From: Macrostomum hystrix
Lineage: Eukaryota > Platyhelminthes > Macrostomidae
NCBI GenBank assembly: GCA_950097015.1
Contig: CATNEN010000038.1
Location: 17,556,001-17,620,000 of the forward strand
Reading direction: 5' to 3'
Length of the DNA stretch: 64,000 bases
Shown one piece after another: positions 47,101 through 56,106 of this stretch (positions are counted from its first letter, which is position 1; every line of letters starts with the position of its first letter). The notes under the pieces were generated by a model that was not told where the DNA came from, did no database searches, and worked only from the letters and a program-made list of their open reading frames with translations. Made by a program: the position numbers and the translations under genes.

Positions 47101-48494
47101 TTTGATACTAAAAAAGCAGAAAACATTGTTTCTAGACCTTTACCGGACACTCTTTTGCATCAGGCCGACACTCAATAGCTAAAAAAAGACCACTAAAATA
47201 AGTTGCGTCAACATGTTCGAACATTTCTTCAAATAGGGCTGGCCTGACCTCTGAGTTCACATCATTTAAAGGTCACGGATTTACTAATTAGCATCGAATA
47301 AGTTTGATTTATTTAATCCGAGCGATGTGAGTTTTAGCCCCTTTGGTGCGAAGGAGGAGTTCCACTTGTTTGTTCTTTTTCTTTTCAAACTGGAACCCCT
47401 CTTTTAACACCATTATCCCTGAACCGTTCTCTCACAGGCCGTTGTCGCCTCCCTGGATTCGGCTGGCAAAGCCTCCAACATGCTGGTGTGGGACATCCGC
47501 TCCAACCAGGTGTCGCGAACCCTACCGCTACCACCTGTGCCAGGACTAACCGATGTCATCACCTACTTGCGCGTCAGCCGAGAGGACCAGTATGTGGTGG
47601 CCGGCTTCCCGAATTCGGCCAGCGGAATGGCCAGCTACCTGGTCTACGATCTTGGAGCTCCGGTTAGCTCATCGCCTCTGCAGGTGCGAGACAACACTGG
47701 TGACATTGGGCTGCCAAAATGAATGGATTGGATTAGAATGGATTGCTAGTCTAGCCCATGAATGAAGGGAAAAATGGATTGCTAGTCTAGCCCATGGATG
47801 AAGGAACAGTGCAGAAATGTCAACAATCCTGAACTAGTTAGTCTTCAATTCGCGCACCACAGGTGGACTTTGACGCCGTGGTGCACTGCACGGAGCTCGG
47901 AGCAGGGGAAGCGGTCACGGGCACCGCCAAGGGCGAGCTGCTGGTGTGGGCCCTGGCCACTGGCCACGTGGAGCGCCCCATCTGTCAGCAGGGTGGAGCT
48001 CCGGCCCACCAGTCGGCCATCAAAGCCGTCAGCTGGTCCGCCGACGGACGAGTCTTTGCCAGCGGCGGAGCCGACTTTGCCGTCCACGTGTGGGACATGA
48101 CCAACGAGAGCCTGACCTTCGCGCTGGAGGGTCACACTGACGATGTGAGTAAACTGCCGGCTGATGTGCGATGAGGCCCGAAAATTGACTGCCCAATTTT
48201 TTTTCTATCCAGGTGCAATCCATCTGCATCAGTGTCGACGCCGAGATCCTTGTGTCCGGCAGCTGGGACGGCTCAATCCGGGTCTGGAAGCTGAAGGACG
48301 GCTCCCAGCTGTGCTGGTTCACCTCCAACATCGACATCTTCAAGGTGATCCTCAGCCGGGACAAGCGCTGCGTGGTTGGCCTGGGCGAGCGGGCCAACAA
48401 TCGCAAGCTGATCATGCTGCAGATCATTCGACAGAAGAGTCGAAGAACTCGCAGCCGCGGACAGTCGGACGGCCAAGCGATAGTTGAGCCATGA
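23101..48494 (+). CDS. Giant neurexin-superfamily transmembrane receptor with cytoplasmic WD40 domain (22 exons)
   Basis: Exons: 23101-23764, 25369-25931, 26671-26749, 28584-29014, 29231-30183, 30278-30422, 30503-31221, 31297-31713, 32377-32705, 33292-33548, 35424-35559, 39916-41922, 42008-42088, 42513-42740, 42818-43303, 43750-44237, 44365-44472, 45218-45511, 46211-46507, 47438-47683, 47863-48144, 48213-48494. They total 9492 nt (3163 residues plus stop), and all phases agree. Order: signal peptide (Leu-rich, 1-32); LamG-like domains to about residue 1130; Gly/Ser linker; more LamG, a Cys-rich segment (1324-1433) and LamG; six EGF-like modules (about 1860-2106); LamG, EGF, LamG (to about 2498); one transmembrane helix (about 2620-2642); a linker; WD40 repeats (2796-3150). 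The ectodomain suggests cell adhesion or neuronal-glial contact, as in neurexin, CNTNAP or axotactin relatives. The ATG at 23101 is the first after an in-frame TAG. The weakest junctions are the donor at 35559 and the acceptor at 43750. No single named orthologue is assigned. Confidence 0.85.
25173..25251 (+). CDS. Alternative first exon with its own signal peptide (short isoform)
   Basis: An ATG at 25173 opens MSRHCAALLIIFLLLIIATL and continues LSLIEG, a textbook signal peptide or anchor. It ends at a strong donor (GTG|GTAAGT) in phase 1, the same phase as the exon ending at 23764. Both can therefore join the exon at 25369, giving a protein of about 2968 residues that lacks the first LamG-like domain. 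Alternatively, an internal CAG at 25182-25192 could act as acceptor and make it an internal exon of the long form. The long-isoform exon already has a complete signal peptide, so an alternative promoter is the simpler reading. Confidence 0.6.
26007..26240 (+). mobile_element. SINE family A, 3'-truncated copy (receptor intron 2)
   Basis: Has the tRNA-like head (GGTGGCAGAGCGGTTAACGC and TTGATTCC) and the body through CACACCTGTGCGAGCGTGTG, then stops before the tail. Confidence 0.85.
26436..26583 (-). mobile_element. SINE family A, partial inverted copy
   Basis: Reverse-complement match to the head and proximal body (CTTCTCTCCGCGGCTGCGCC, GGCCTCGCCGCGGTCGAGCT). It lies within 200 bp of a forward copy in the same intron, so the pair could form a hairpin in the pre-mRNA. 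Confidence 0.8.
27488..27560 (-). mobile_element. SINE family A, short fragment
   Basis: A fragment with GTGTACATCTGCCCTGACTT and CTCATTGTCAGACAGTG, the reverse complement of the element's middle. In receptor intron 3. Confidence 0.7.
27561..28583. other. Remainder of receptor intron 3, nothing recognised
   Basis: AT-rich intron sequence ending in the acceptor GATTGCAG at 28583. A 67-codon frame at 27638-27841 shows no coding bias. Confidence 0.5.
32908..33092 (-). mobile_element. SINE family A, inverted diverged copy (receptor intron 9)
   Basis: Contains CTGCCCTGACTTTTCGTCAT, GGGTGTAAATTGCACGA and TTCTCTCCGTGGCTGCGCC in reverse orientation. It is more diverged than the other copies. Confidence 0.8.
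33549..35423. other. Receptor intron 10, no array and no clear element
   Basis: A long intron without a minisatellite. Around 34520-34575 there is a weak match to the SINE family A core (CCCTGACTTTCAGTGCAC). Nothing else is supported. Confidence 0.45.
35675..39825. repeat. 44-bp minisatellite, about 94 copies (4.1 kb), receptor intron 11
   Basis: The unit consists of GTAGTTAGAACAGGCTAACA, AGGGTCACAAAGGAAG and CAACGGAG (44 bp). The length is almost invariant. Variation is at a few sites: CGGAG/CCGAG/CGGATG, AAAGG/AAACG/AAACA, CAGGC/CAGTC, CTAAC/CTTAC and GAACAG/GGACAG. Array edges are near 35675 and 39825, inside the intron between exons 35424-35559 and 39916-41922. It is the largest array in the window. 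Confidence 0.97.
40798..41540 (+). other. EGF-like block of the receptor (six modules)
   Basis: Within the 2-kb exon 39916-41922, successive Cys-rich modules read CSNGGTC, CNGRGAC, CRNGGTC, CQNGGIC, CNGRGTC and CGNFGFC at their cores. Most close with the EGF signature CxCxxGxxGxxC-like pattern (for example CVCPAGIGGERC and CRCLPGFTGIFC). Modules 2-5 have an extra Cys-rich insertion compared with a classical EGF domain. The flanking sequences in the same exon are LamG domains, an arrangement typical of the neurexin superfamily. Confidence 0.9.
42225..42458 (-). mobile_element. SINE family A, inverted copy (receptor intron 13)
   Basis: Runs from the distal body (GGAGGCAATTCTGCCTATTT) to the tRNA-like head (CCACGGAATCGAACTAAGGG, GTTAACCACTCTGCCACTC) in reverse. 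An internal segment of the body is deleted. Confidence 0.85.
43750..44237 (+). other. Juxtamembrane and transmembrane exon of the receptor
   Basis: The exon opens with IEWNGLRP, a LamG-terminal motif like the LKWNGAVYD encoded at 42513. A Pro/Gly/Ala-rich stalk follows (GTGGGAGGGAGVV region). A hydrophobic helix with ALLLLLSSILWA lies at about 44113-44180. Immediately after it comes a Cys cluster (CCHCKPGYYLCC), a likely palmitoylation or folding site on the cytoplasmic face. The next exon adds basic RKKR. The orientation is type I, consistent with the N-terminal signal peptide. The acceptor CTCAAAG|GC is non-ideal but gives the right phase. Confidence 0.8.
44572..44778 (-). mobile_element. 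SINE family A, inverted copy lacking the head
   Basis: Contains GTGACACTAGACCCCCAGCC, GAGGCAATTCTGCCCACTTC and CTTCTCTCCGCGGCTGGACC in reverse. The tRNA-like head is missing. In receptor intron 17. Confidence 0.85.
44958..45180 (+). mobile_element. SINE family B, diverged copy
   Basis: Shares CGACTTCAAGGTCGGGGGTT and CGATTCC with the copy at 1504-1815, and keeps the distal CCTTCAGATGCGC. The central domain is eroded. It lies in the same receptor intron as the preceding SINE A copy. Confidence 0.75.
45645..45960. repeat. 48-bp minisatellite, about 6.5 copies (receptor intron 18)
   Basis: The unit contains AAAGCCTGTGGTTTTGTACC, GTCGAGAATTATATTCGTAC and TTAGATAG. Single-base variants are TACC/TAGC and one TATATATTC insertion. 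The 3' side decays into dispersed partial units to about 46100. Confidence 0.95.
46580..46935 (+). mobile_element. SINE family A, near full-length copy (receptor intron 19)
   Basis: Shows the head (AGTGGCAGAGCGCTTAGCGC, GCTCGATTCC), the full body and the tail region ending near CAGCCCTTCTGCAGC. With the copy at 1103 it defines the family length of about 360 bp. Confidence 0.87.
46936..47437. other. Rest of receptor intron 19, nothing recognised
   Basis: AT-rich sequence up to the acceptor TCTCTCACAG at 47437. No array. Confidence 0.45.
47720..47811. repeat. Two to three units related to the 41-bp array, in receptor intron 20
   Basis: GATTGCTAGTCTAGCCCATG occurs twice, each followed by a GAATGAAGG- or GATGAAGG-like stretch. 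The left half (ATGGATTGCTAGTCTAGCC) is identical to the unit of the large array at 50037-52325. Confidence 0.85.
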
Positions 48495-48645
48495 GTCTAC
48501 GATGATTAGTTTTCAATATGCTAATAGATATTGCGAACTTCGGTTTGAGACAGCTGTTAATATAATATTTAAACTATGCTTTAAACTAACTGACAATTTG
48601 CCTTCGTACCTGAGTAGGCCTGTTAACAGTAGCCATCTCGCCGCC

Positions 48646-49145
48646 TGTTTTTATAGCAAAGTGGGGATTATTCGGCAGCGCCTGAATGCTAACAGCGTTG
48701 GGTGGTGACTGATTGGTTCACAGACTTGGCGATGGTGTCCTGTGGTTGAGCTGCGCCTAATATTGAGACTTGTTTAGTGAAATTTGGAGAAATTCGCGTC
48801 AGGGTGTCCATAGTGGCCTAGTTCTACCTGTTGAAGCCCTTGAAGGTCCAGCAGTCCGTCTAGATACAGTTAGGTGACCACCAAAGACGGAGATGATGCA
48901 GGCACATTCGGGTGACATGCTGACAAAGTTTGAAGGCCTGGCAAGGCCGCACTGAGGCGCAGTGCTAATTAGTGTATAGGGATGTCTAATTAGTGTATAC
49001 GGATAAGTCAGACCTTCGTCCAGAAACATTGAATATCTCGACGGTCTGAAGAGCTGGCAAATTGATTTCTGTTTCAGAAGATGCGCAACAAAAAGTTGGC
49101 CGCGTTCTTGAGTTTCGTGTGCTTGCGTTGCTCTGTCAGAATGCA
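48646..49145. repeat. Dispersed ~480-bp repeat, copy 1
   Basis: Matches 52676-53135 over its length: CAGCGCCTGAATGCTAACAG, GGTGTCCTGTGGTTGAGCTG, AATTCGCGTCAGGGTGTCCA and GAAGGTCCAGCAGTCCGT are shared in the same order and orientation. No tRNA-like head, terminal repeat or long frame is evident, so the element class is unknown. It begins about 150 bp downstream of the receptor stop codon. Confidence 0.85.
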
Positions 49146-50036
49146 GCAAAACATTGTCAGGGGTGGAAATCCTGTTAACATAATTAGGATTTTTGTTGTT
49201 TAATAACTGTTAATTAAAACTGATAGACATTACTATAAGTAGCGAGTAGCAGTTAGAAAGGATTACAGGAACTGATAAACAGACCTGCAGAGAGGAAAAC
49301 TAATTAGGTCAGTAGAGTTTTGCCACAGACAGGAAGTTTATTTTATGAGCTGTTTTCATTCACTAACTATCTATAACAATTATCTGGACTTATACCACAA
49401 ATGTATTGCTTCATTGATGCGTTGAAATACTCATTAACACTACAATAGGCATAAAGTACATAAACCGTCGCATATTTAGTAGAATTGGTTAGTAAATACC
49501 TGTTTTGTTATAACTCATGCTAAGTGCAAATCGCTTAATGTTATTCCTTATTTTCAAACACCTGAGTACTCCAGATAAACAAGCTTATTAAAAGCTCGTA
49601 TAGCTTCAATTTAATTGTTATATTACACATTTTCTATATAATCTTTCGAGTTAATTATTTGAATTCCCGCTAGCCAATTTTATTGCGCTTCCAAAGTTTT
49701 ACTGATCAAACCCTGGTTTTATATTATAGAATAACCTGTACTACATAAGGCTTCATACTGCTAGCTTCTTTAATAAGTACACTGTAAACTTTTGCATGCC
49801 ATATGCTACTTAAAGTAAGAAAACATTTTTGTCTCCTATTTTGGCTAGAGCCAATGAAAGCGCTTAGAACAACTTAATTAGAAATCAATTTAATGCCTAG
49901 TGACCAACACTTTATAAAATGTGCATGAAATTCTGTTGACAACAAGAAACAAAGTGTCTGCTTCCAAAATATATGTGATTTTACAGTACAAACTAAATTG
50001 CTGCTTCATTTATCAACGTCTTAACCAAGTGACAAA
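49146..50036. other. AT-rich intergenic DNA, nothing recognised
   Basis: No supported feature between the dispersed repeat and the 41-bp array. Confidence 0.45.
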
Positions 50037-52325
50037 AATGGATTGCTAGACTAGCCTCTCAGTGAAGAAAGAAACAGAATGGATTGCTAGTCTAGCCTCT
50101 CAGTGAAGAAAGAAGCAGAATGGATTGCTAGTCTTGCCTCTCAGTGAAGAAAGAAACAGAATGGATTGCTAGTCTAGCCTCTCAGTGAAGAAAGAAGCAG
50201 AATGGATTGTTAGTCTAGCCTCTCAGTGAAGAAAGAAACAGAATGGATTGCTAGTCTAGCCTCTCAGTGAAGAAAGAAACAGAATGGATTGCTAGACTAG
50301 CCTCTCAGTGAAGAAAGAAACAGAATGGATTGCTAGTCTAGCCTCTCAGTGAAGAAAGAAGCAGAATGGATTGCTAGTCTAGCCTCTCAGTGAAGAAAGA
50401 AACAGAATGGATTGCTAGTCTAGCCTCTCAGTGAAGAAAGAAACAGTATGGATTGCTAGTCTAGCCTCTCAGTGAAGAAAGAAACAGTATGGATTGCTAG
50501 ACTAGCCTCTCAGTGAAGAAAGAAACAGAATGGATTGCTAGACTAGCCTCTCAGTGAAGAAAGAAACAGAATGGATTGCTAGTCTAGCCTCTCAGTGAAG
50601 AAAGAAACAGAATGGATTGCTAGTCTAGCCTCTCAGTGAAGAAAGAAACAGAATGGATTGCTAGTCAAGCCTCTCAGTGAAGAAAGAAACAGAATGGATT
50701 GCTAGTCTAGCCTCTCAGTGAAGAAAGAAACAGAATGGATTGCTAGTCTAGCCTCTTAGTGAAGAAAGAAACAGAATGGATTGCTAGTCTAGCCTCTCAG
50801 TGAAGAAAGAAACATAATGGATTGCTAGACTAGCCTCTCAGTGAAGAAAGAAACAGAATGGATTGCTAGTCTAGCCTCTGAGTGAAGAAAGAAACAGAAT
50901 GGATTGCTAGTCTAGCCTCTCAGTGAAGAAAGAAACAGAATGGATTGCTAGTCTAGCCTCTTAGTGAAGAAAGAAACAGAATGGATTGCTAGTCTAGCCT
51001 CTCAGTGAAGAAAGAAACATAATGGATTGCTAGACTAGCCTCTCAGTGAAGAAAGAAACAGAATGGATTGCTAGACTAGCCTCTCAGTGAAGAAAGAAAC
51101 AGAATGGATTGCTAGTCTAGCCTCTCAGTGAAGAAAGAAACAGAATGGATTGCTAGTCTAGCCTCTTAGTGAAGAAAGAAACAGAATGGATTGCTAGTCT
51201 AGCCTCTCAGTGAAGAAAGAAACATAATGGATTGCTAGACTAGCCTCTCAGTGAAGAAAGAAACAGAATGGATTGCTAGACTAGCCTCTCAGTGAAGAAA
51301 GAAACAGAATGGATTGCTAGTCTAGCCTCTCAGTGAAGAAAGAAACAGAATGGATTGCTAGTCTAGCCTCTTAGTGAAGAAAGAAACAGAATGGATTGCT
51401 AGTCTAGCCTCTCAGTGAAGAAAGAAACAGAATGGATTGCTAGACTAGCCTCTCAGTGAAGAAAGAAACAGAATGGATTGCTAGTCTAGCCTCTCAGTGA
51501 AGAAAGAAGCAGAATGGATTGTTAGTCTAGCCTCTCAGTGAAGAAAGAAACAGAATGGATTGCTAGACTAGCCTCTCAGTGAAGAAAGAAACAGAATGGA
51601 TTGCTAGTCTAGCCTCTCAGTGAAGAAAGAAACAGTATGGATTGCTAGACTAGCCTCTCAGTGAAGAAAGAAACAGAATGGATTGCTAGACTAGCCTCTC
51701 AGTGAAGAAAGAAACAGAATGGATTGCTAGTCTAGCCTCTCAGTGAAGAAAGAAACAGAATGGATTGCTAGTCTAGCCTCTCAGTGAAGAAAGAAACAGA
51801 ATGGATTGCTAGTCTAGCCTCTCAGTGAAGAAAGAAACAGAATGGATTGCTAGTCTAGCCTCTTAGTGAAGAAAGAAACAGAATGGATTGCTAGTCTAGC
51901 CTCTCAGTGAAGAAAGAAACATAATGGATTGCTAGTGTTGCCTCTCAGTGAAGAAAGAAACAGAATGGATTGCTAGACTAGCCTCTCAGTGAAGAAAGAA
52001 ACAGAATGGATTGCTAGTCTAGCCTCTCAGTGAAGAAAGAAACAGAATGGATTGCTAGTCTAGCCTCTCAGTGAAGAAAGAAGCAGAATGGATTGTTAGT
52101 CTAGCCTCTCAGTGAAGAAAGAAACAGAATGGATTGCTAGTCTAGCCTCTCAGTGAAGAAAGAAACAGAATGGATTGCTAGTCTAGCCTCTCAGTGAAGA
52201 AAGAAACAGAATGGATTGCTAGTCTAGCCTCTCAGTGAAGAAAGAAGCAGAATGGATTGTTAGTCTATAGCCTCTTAGTGAAGAAAGAAACAGAATGGAT
52301 TGCTAGTCTAGCCTCTCAGTCAATA
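50037..52325. repeat. 41-bp minisatellite, about 56 copies
   Basis: The unit is AATGGATTGCTAGTCTAGCC, TCTCAGTGAAGAAAGAAAC and AG. Variants are TAGTCTAG/TAGACTAG, CTCAG/CTTAG, AAACAG/AAGCAG/AAACATA and GCTAG/GTTAG. Blocks of several units recur (for example the CTTAG unit followed by the AAACATA unit, about every 200 bp around 50740-51260), indicating higher-order duplication. Intergenic, between two copies of the dispersed repeat. Confidence 0.97.
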
Positions 52326-52675
52326 AAGGAGAGTGAATTGCAATGGATTAAAAGTCTTTAATCTAATTAATTAATTAATAATTATGTAGCAATCAAATGT
52401 ATACATTTTGCTATGTATTCTCTTCAATTTACTTAATCAGAATGTGGGCTAAGTATTAACATGACTGAAAAGCACATTAGCTCCCCATGCAATTAATGAT
52501 TGTCCTTACCAAGATTGTTTTGTCTGGAGTAAAAAAAATGCATTACCTAATCCGATGCTCATATATAGCTTTATTTGTATAAACAGTAATGCATTAGTGC
52601 GTCTTAATCTTCTGAATCTCCCAATATCGCTACATGCATTTATTAACAGTATGACTTACAAGCCATTTTGCCACA

Positions 52676-53135
52676 CGTTTTTATACCAATGTGGGGATTT
52701 TTTGCAGCGCCTGAATGCTAACAGCGTTAGGTGGAGACTGATTGGTTGACAGACTAGGCGAGGGTGTCCTGTGGTTGAGCTGCGCCTAATAGTTAGGCTT
52801 AACCAGTGAAATTTGAGAAATTCGCGTCAGGGTGTCCATAGTGACCTAGTTCCACCTGTTGTAGCCCTTGAAGGTCCAGCAGTCCGTTAAAATCAAGGTA
52901 GGTGACCACCGAAGACGGAGATGATGCAGGGCACATTCGGGTGACGTGCTGATAAATTTTGAAGGCCTGGCAAGGCCGCAATGAGGCGGCGCAATGCTAA
53001 TTCGTGCATAGGGGTGCATGGAAAACACTAGCACTTGTGGGAAAAATCCGACCTTCGGCGAGAACCATCGAATATCTCGACGGTCTGATGAGCCGTGTTC
53101 TTGAGTTTCGTGGGCTTGCGTTGCTCCGTTCGGGT
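52676..53135. repeat. Dispersed ~480-bp repeat, copy 2
   Basis: Same orientation as the copy at 48646-49145, with scattered substitutions and small indels. It lies on the other side of the 41-bp array. Confidence 0.85.
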
Positions 53136-53245
53136 GTAGCACAAAAATGGTAAGAATGGGGGGAATTCCTTACATTGGTAGTTCTACTGTTAATTCACTA
53201 ACTTTATCTTATAGGCGGTCCTAATATTTTCTAATTTTTTATTCT

Positions 53246-54375
53246 GACCAATCAGTTACGAGTATTATCTGTATCGCTACTCAACAGTGAGATTAACTAA
53301 ATCTTATCTCTTTTTTTCTAGACAAAATCAGACAAAGGCGCAAATTATACCATATCAGCCTCTAGACCAATCAAAAATGGACGCGAAAATCTCTTGCCTA
53401 ACCAATCAGAGAATGATAAAAATTTCTCCATGTTGACCAATCAGAAACAGAGATTGACACATACACAAATTTTACTCTTTCCCAATAATCTGGACGAATT
53501 ATAATACGATGGCACTCTTAATGATTGCCTGCAAGCTGACAAGCAAGAAATTTTTTATCACAAGTATTTGGAAAAAGAAACACATAAATAAATAAGAATG
53601 TGTTTCTTTAAATTCTGCTTTCAGTTAGTAAAAAATTGCAGCAAAAAAACCTTATTACAAGAAGCTTTGCTCTATATTTTTAGGCTCTATATTAGTACTA
53701 ATTTTCAATAACAGCCGAAGCCGAAGTCTCGTATTTTGGTGCTTAAAATAAACAAATAACAAAATAAGTAAGCGCGGAAGGCGTAACTCAGAAAACACAG
53801 CGCAGCTATATTTTGAACAGACCTGGAAAAAGTCTATGATACATCTTTGGCTCGCAGATTTTCTACTGGTTTTCGCTAACAGTAGCTCGCAACAATTCAT
53901 TTTACACGGCCAATCTGAATAGAATACTGGGTAACCCACAATACGAATTCATTAGTAAAGTGTGTACTCGCATGGAAAATCTGAAAAATACATAGGAAGT
54001 TTTAGTATACGTTTGCTTGTTAAAGACTAACTAAGCCAATTGTACTTGAAAGTTAATTCAACACAATCAAATCCTCTAAAACGAACAAATAAAAGCACAG
54101 TCTAATTATCGACCAATCATAAAACGGAAACTGAGTTTTGCTCCACGACCAATCAGAGAGCAGCTTACTGTTTACTCACCCCGACCAATCCGAGAACAAT
54201 AAACTGCTCATACCCTGACCAATCAGAGAGCAGCTAACTGTTTACTCACCACGACCAATCCGAGAACAAGAAACTGTTCATACTCTGACCAATCAGAGAG
54301 CAGCTAACTGTTTACTCACCCCGACCAATCCTAGAAGAGGAAATCCTTATTTTACGCCGTCAGACCAATAAGAGA
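53246..54375. repeat. Cluster of GACCAATCAG motifs, partly as a ~70-bp tandem repeat
   Basis: At least twelve + strand copies of GACCAATC(A/C)GAG-like sequence occur near 53248, 53364, 53399, 53435, 54111, 54147, 54180, 54218, 54251, 54286, 54320 and 54361. From 54147 to 54345 they form an alternating pair (CCAATCAGAGAGCAG, then CCAATCCGAGAAC) with a ~70-bp dimer period. CCAAT within this context matches the consensus bound by NF-Y. No gene start is nearby, so it may simply be a decaying minisatellite. Confidence 0.75.
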
Positions 54376-55524
54376 ATAGCACAACAGTTTAGGAAATCTT
54401 ATACCAACATGCATCGCAATATCGTAACACAAATTATTATTAGTAACTTATAGATTAAATGAGCTGAGATCGAGACATTTATAATTAATTGTCGCATTTT
54501 CATGGGCAGTGTTAAAAAACAAGGCCGTATCAGAAACAATCAGAGGCAAAATTGTTAGCTAGAAACTAACACTGAGCAATCATAGGCTGGCTAAGCGAAA
54601 CTAAATAACTGCGTGCTAATCCTAATCACAATTGTACAATACTAGTACAAATAAAAAGATCGCAATACAAGAAACACTAAGATCATTAAGTGCCAGCTAA
54701 AAAAGCTAACGAAAATCTCCATCGAGGAATCTGTTATAGTAGATTAGCTCTTTGAATAGCAAAAATACTTGGGAATTTTAATATACACTTTTGGTTAATT
54801 TTAAGCACTGTTGTATAGGTAAAGCTATGCCTAATTGCGCGATAGAAGCAAACAAGCAAGACGGAATATAAAATAAAAGCAGGGGCTATTTTGCGAAACG
54901 ACACCTGAAGCATATCTGGACTGATATAGAAAATTCTAGACATGTCACCAAGACTTGTCAATCAATTTTTTTATAATCTTCTTTATGTTTAGTTGGCACA
55001 TTTTTCAAAAGCCATATGACTATCCTGGTGACACATATAAAGATTTCGCACCGATAATCAATTACTAACAATAGCTAATAGTTTAATTCAATAAAAAAGC
55101 CTAGATAATTATATCTAAACAAATAATTTTAAATAACATATGAAAATCATCTTGCTAAAAATCTAAACAGAAATTTAAGAATCCAATTTATTAAAAAAAA
55201 CAACTTGTTCCACTAAAATAAAACTGAACTGCCACAACAAAACACCTGAACTATGGATTTCTAGGAAATTAAATGGACAAATGACAGCCAGACAATACGC
55301 AGTTATTGCTGGATCACATCTGTTGCAATATTTACAATGTAAAGCGATGGACCTGTTTGTAGCACAGAATAGAAAGGGACGAGAAAAGACAGTGGAACAA
55401 GTCAACTATTTGACACCCAGTGGAAGGCTGGACCACACACAACTCACCTACTTAACTAATCTGTGATTGAACGCAATACGATAATTAAATTGTTAACAAA
55501 CGATTTAGCAACAATTGTAGATAA
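54376..55524. other. AT-rich intergenic DNA, nothing recognised
   Basis: No supported gene or element. Short frames on both strands lack coding bias. Confidence 0.45.
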
Positions 55525-55985
55525 TCCACGGCGTAACATCTCATAGGGTGAGATTAATCTATGGAGTCACATCTCTTAGGGTGAGATAATCTATGGAGTC
55601 ACATCTCATAGGGTGAGATAATCTATGGAGTCACATCTCATAGGGTGAGATAATCTATGGAGTCACACATCTTAGAGTGAGATAATCTATGGAGTCACAC
55701 ATCTTAGAGTGAGATAATCTATGGAGTCACATCTTTTAGGGTGAGATAATCCATGGAGTCACATCTTTTAGGGAGAGATAATCTATGGAGTCACACATCT
55801 TAGTGTGAGATAATCTATGGAGTCACACATCTTAGGGTGAGATAATCTATGGAGTCACATATTTTAGGGTGAGATAATCTATGGAGTCACATCTCTTAGG
55901 GTGAGATAATCTATGGAGTCACATCTTTTAGGGTGAGATAATCTATGGAGTCACATCTCTTAGGGGGAGATAATCTACGAGTCAC
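55525..55985. repeat. 32-bp minisatellite, about 14 copies
   Basis: The unit contains GTCACATCTCTTAGGGTGAG and ATAATCTATGGA. Variants are ACATCTC/ACACATC/ACATCTTTTA and AGGGTGAG/AGAGTGAG. It lies downstream of the TLCD-like stop codon. Confidence 0.95.
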
Positions 55986-56106
55986 TAGTCTAATATATAA
56001 GTCACGTGATTAAAAAATATCAAGGTAAAAAATCATGGACAAATCGGAAAATAAATTCACACACCAAATCGATAAGGCAGGTAGGTCCAAACAAACAAAT
56101 CGCTAA

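Larger units (their letters stand above)
46211..48494 (+). other. WD40 domain exons of the receptor (exons 19-22)
   Basis: Four exons, all phase 0, encode a beta-propeller-like region with WD/VW repeat ends: SAQVWDCVSGDLIKV, NMLVWDIRSNQ, GELLVWALATG, FAVHVWDMTNE, SGSWDGSIRVWKLKDG. The end is basic (RQKSRRTRSRGQ) and the stop is TGA at 48492-48494. There is no plausible start codon or promoter-like gap between this and the cytoplasmic exons at 44365 and 45218, and phases join without adjustment. The style resembles the C-terminal propellers of NWD-type proteins, but no NACHT domain is present. Confidence 0.82.

Noticed and set aside
48799-49149. 116-codon minus frame in the dispersed repeat
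   Set aside because: The second copy (52846-53142) has frameshifts relative to it, so no protein-level conservation is apparent.
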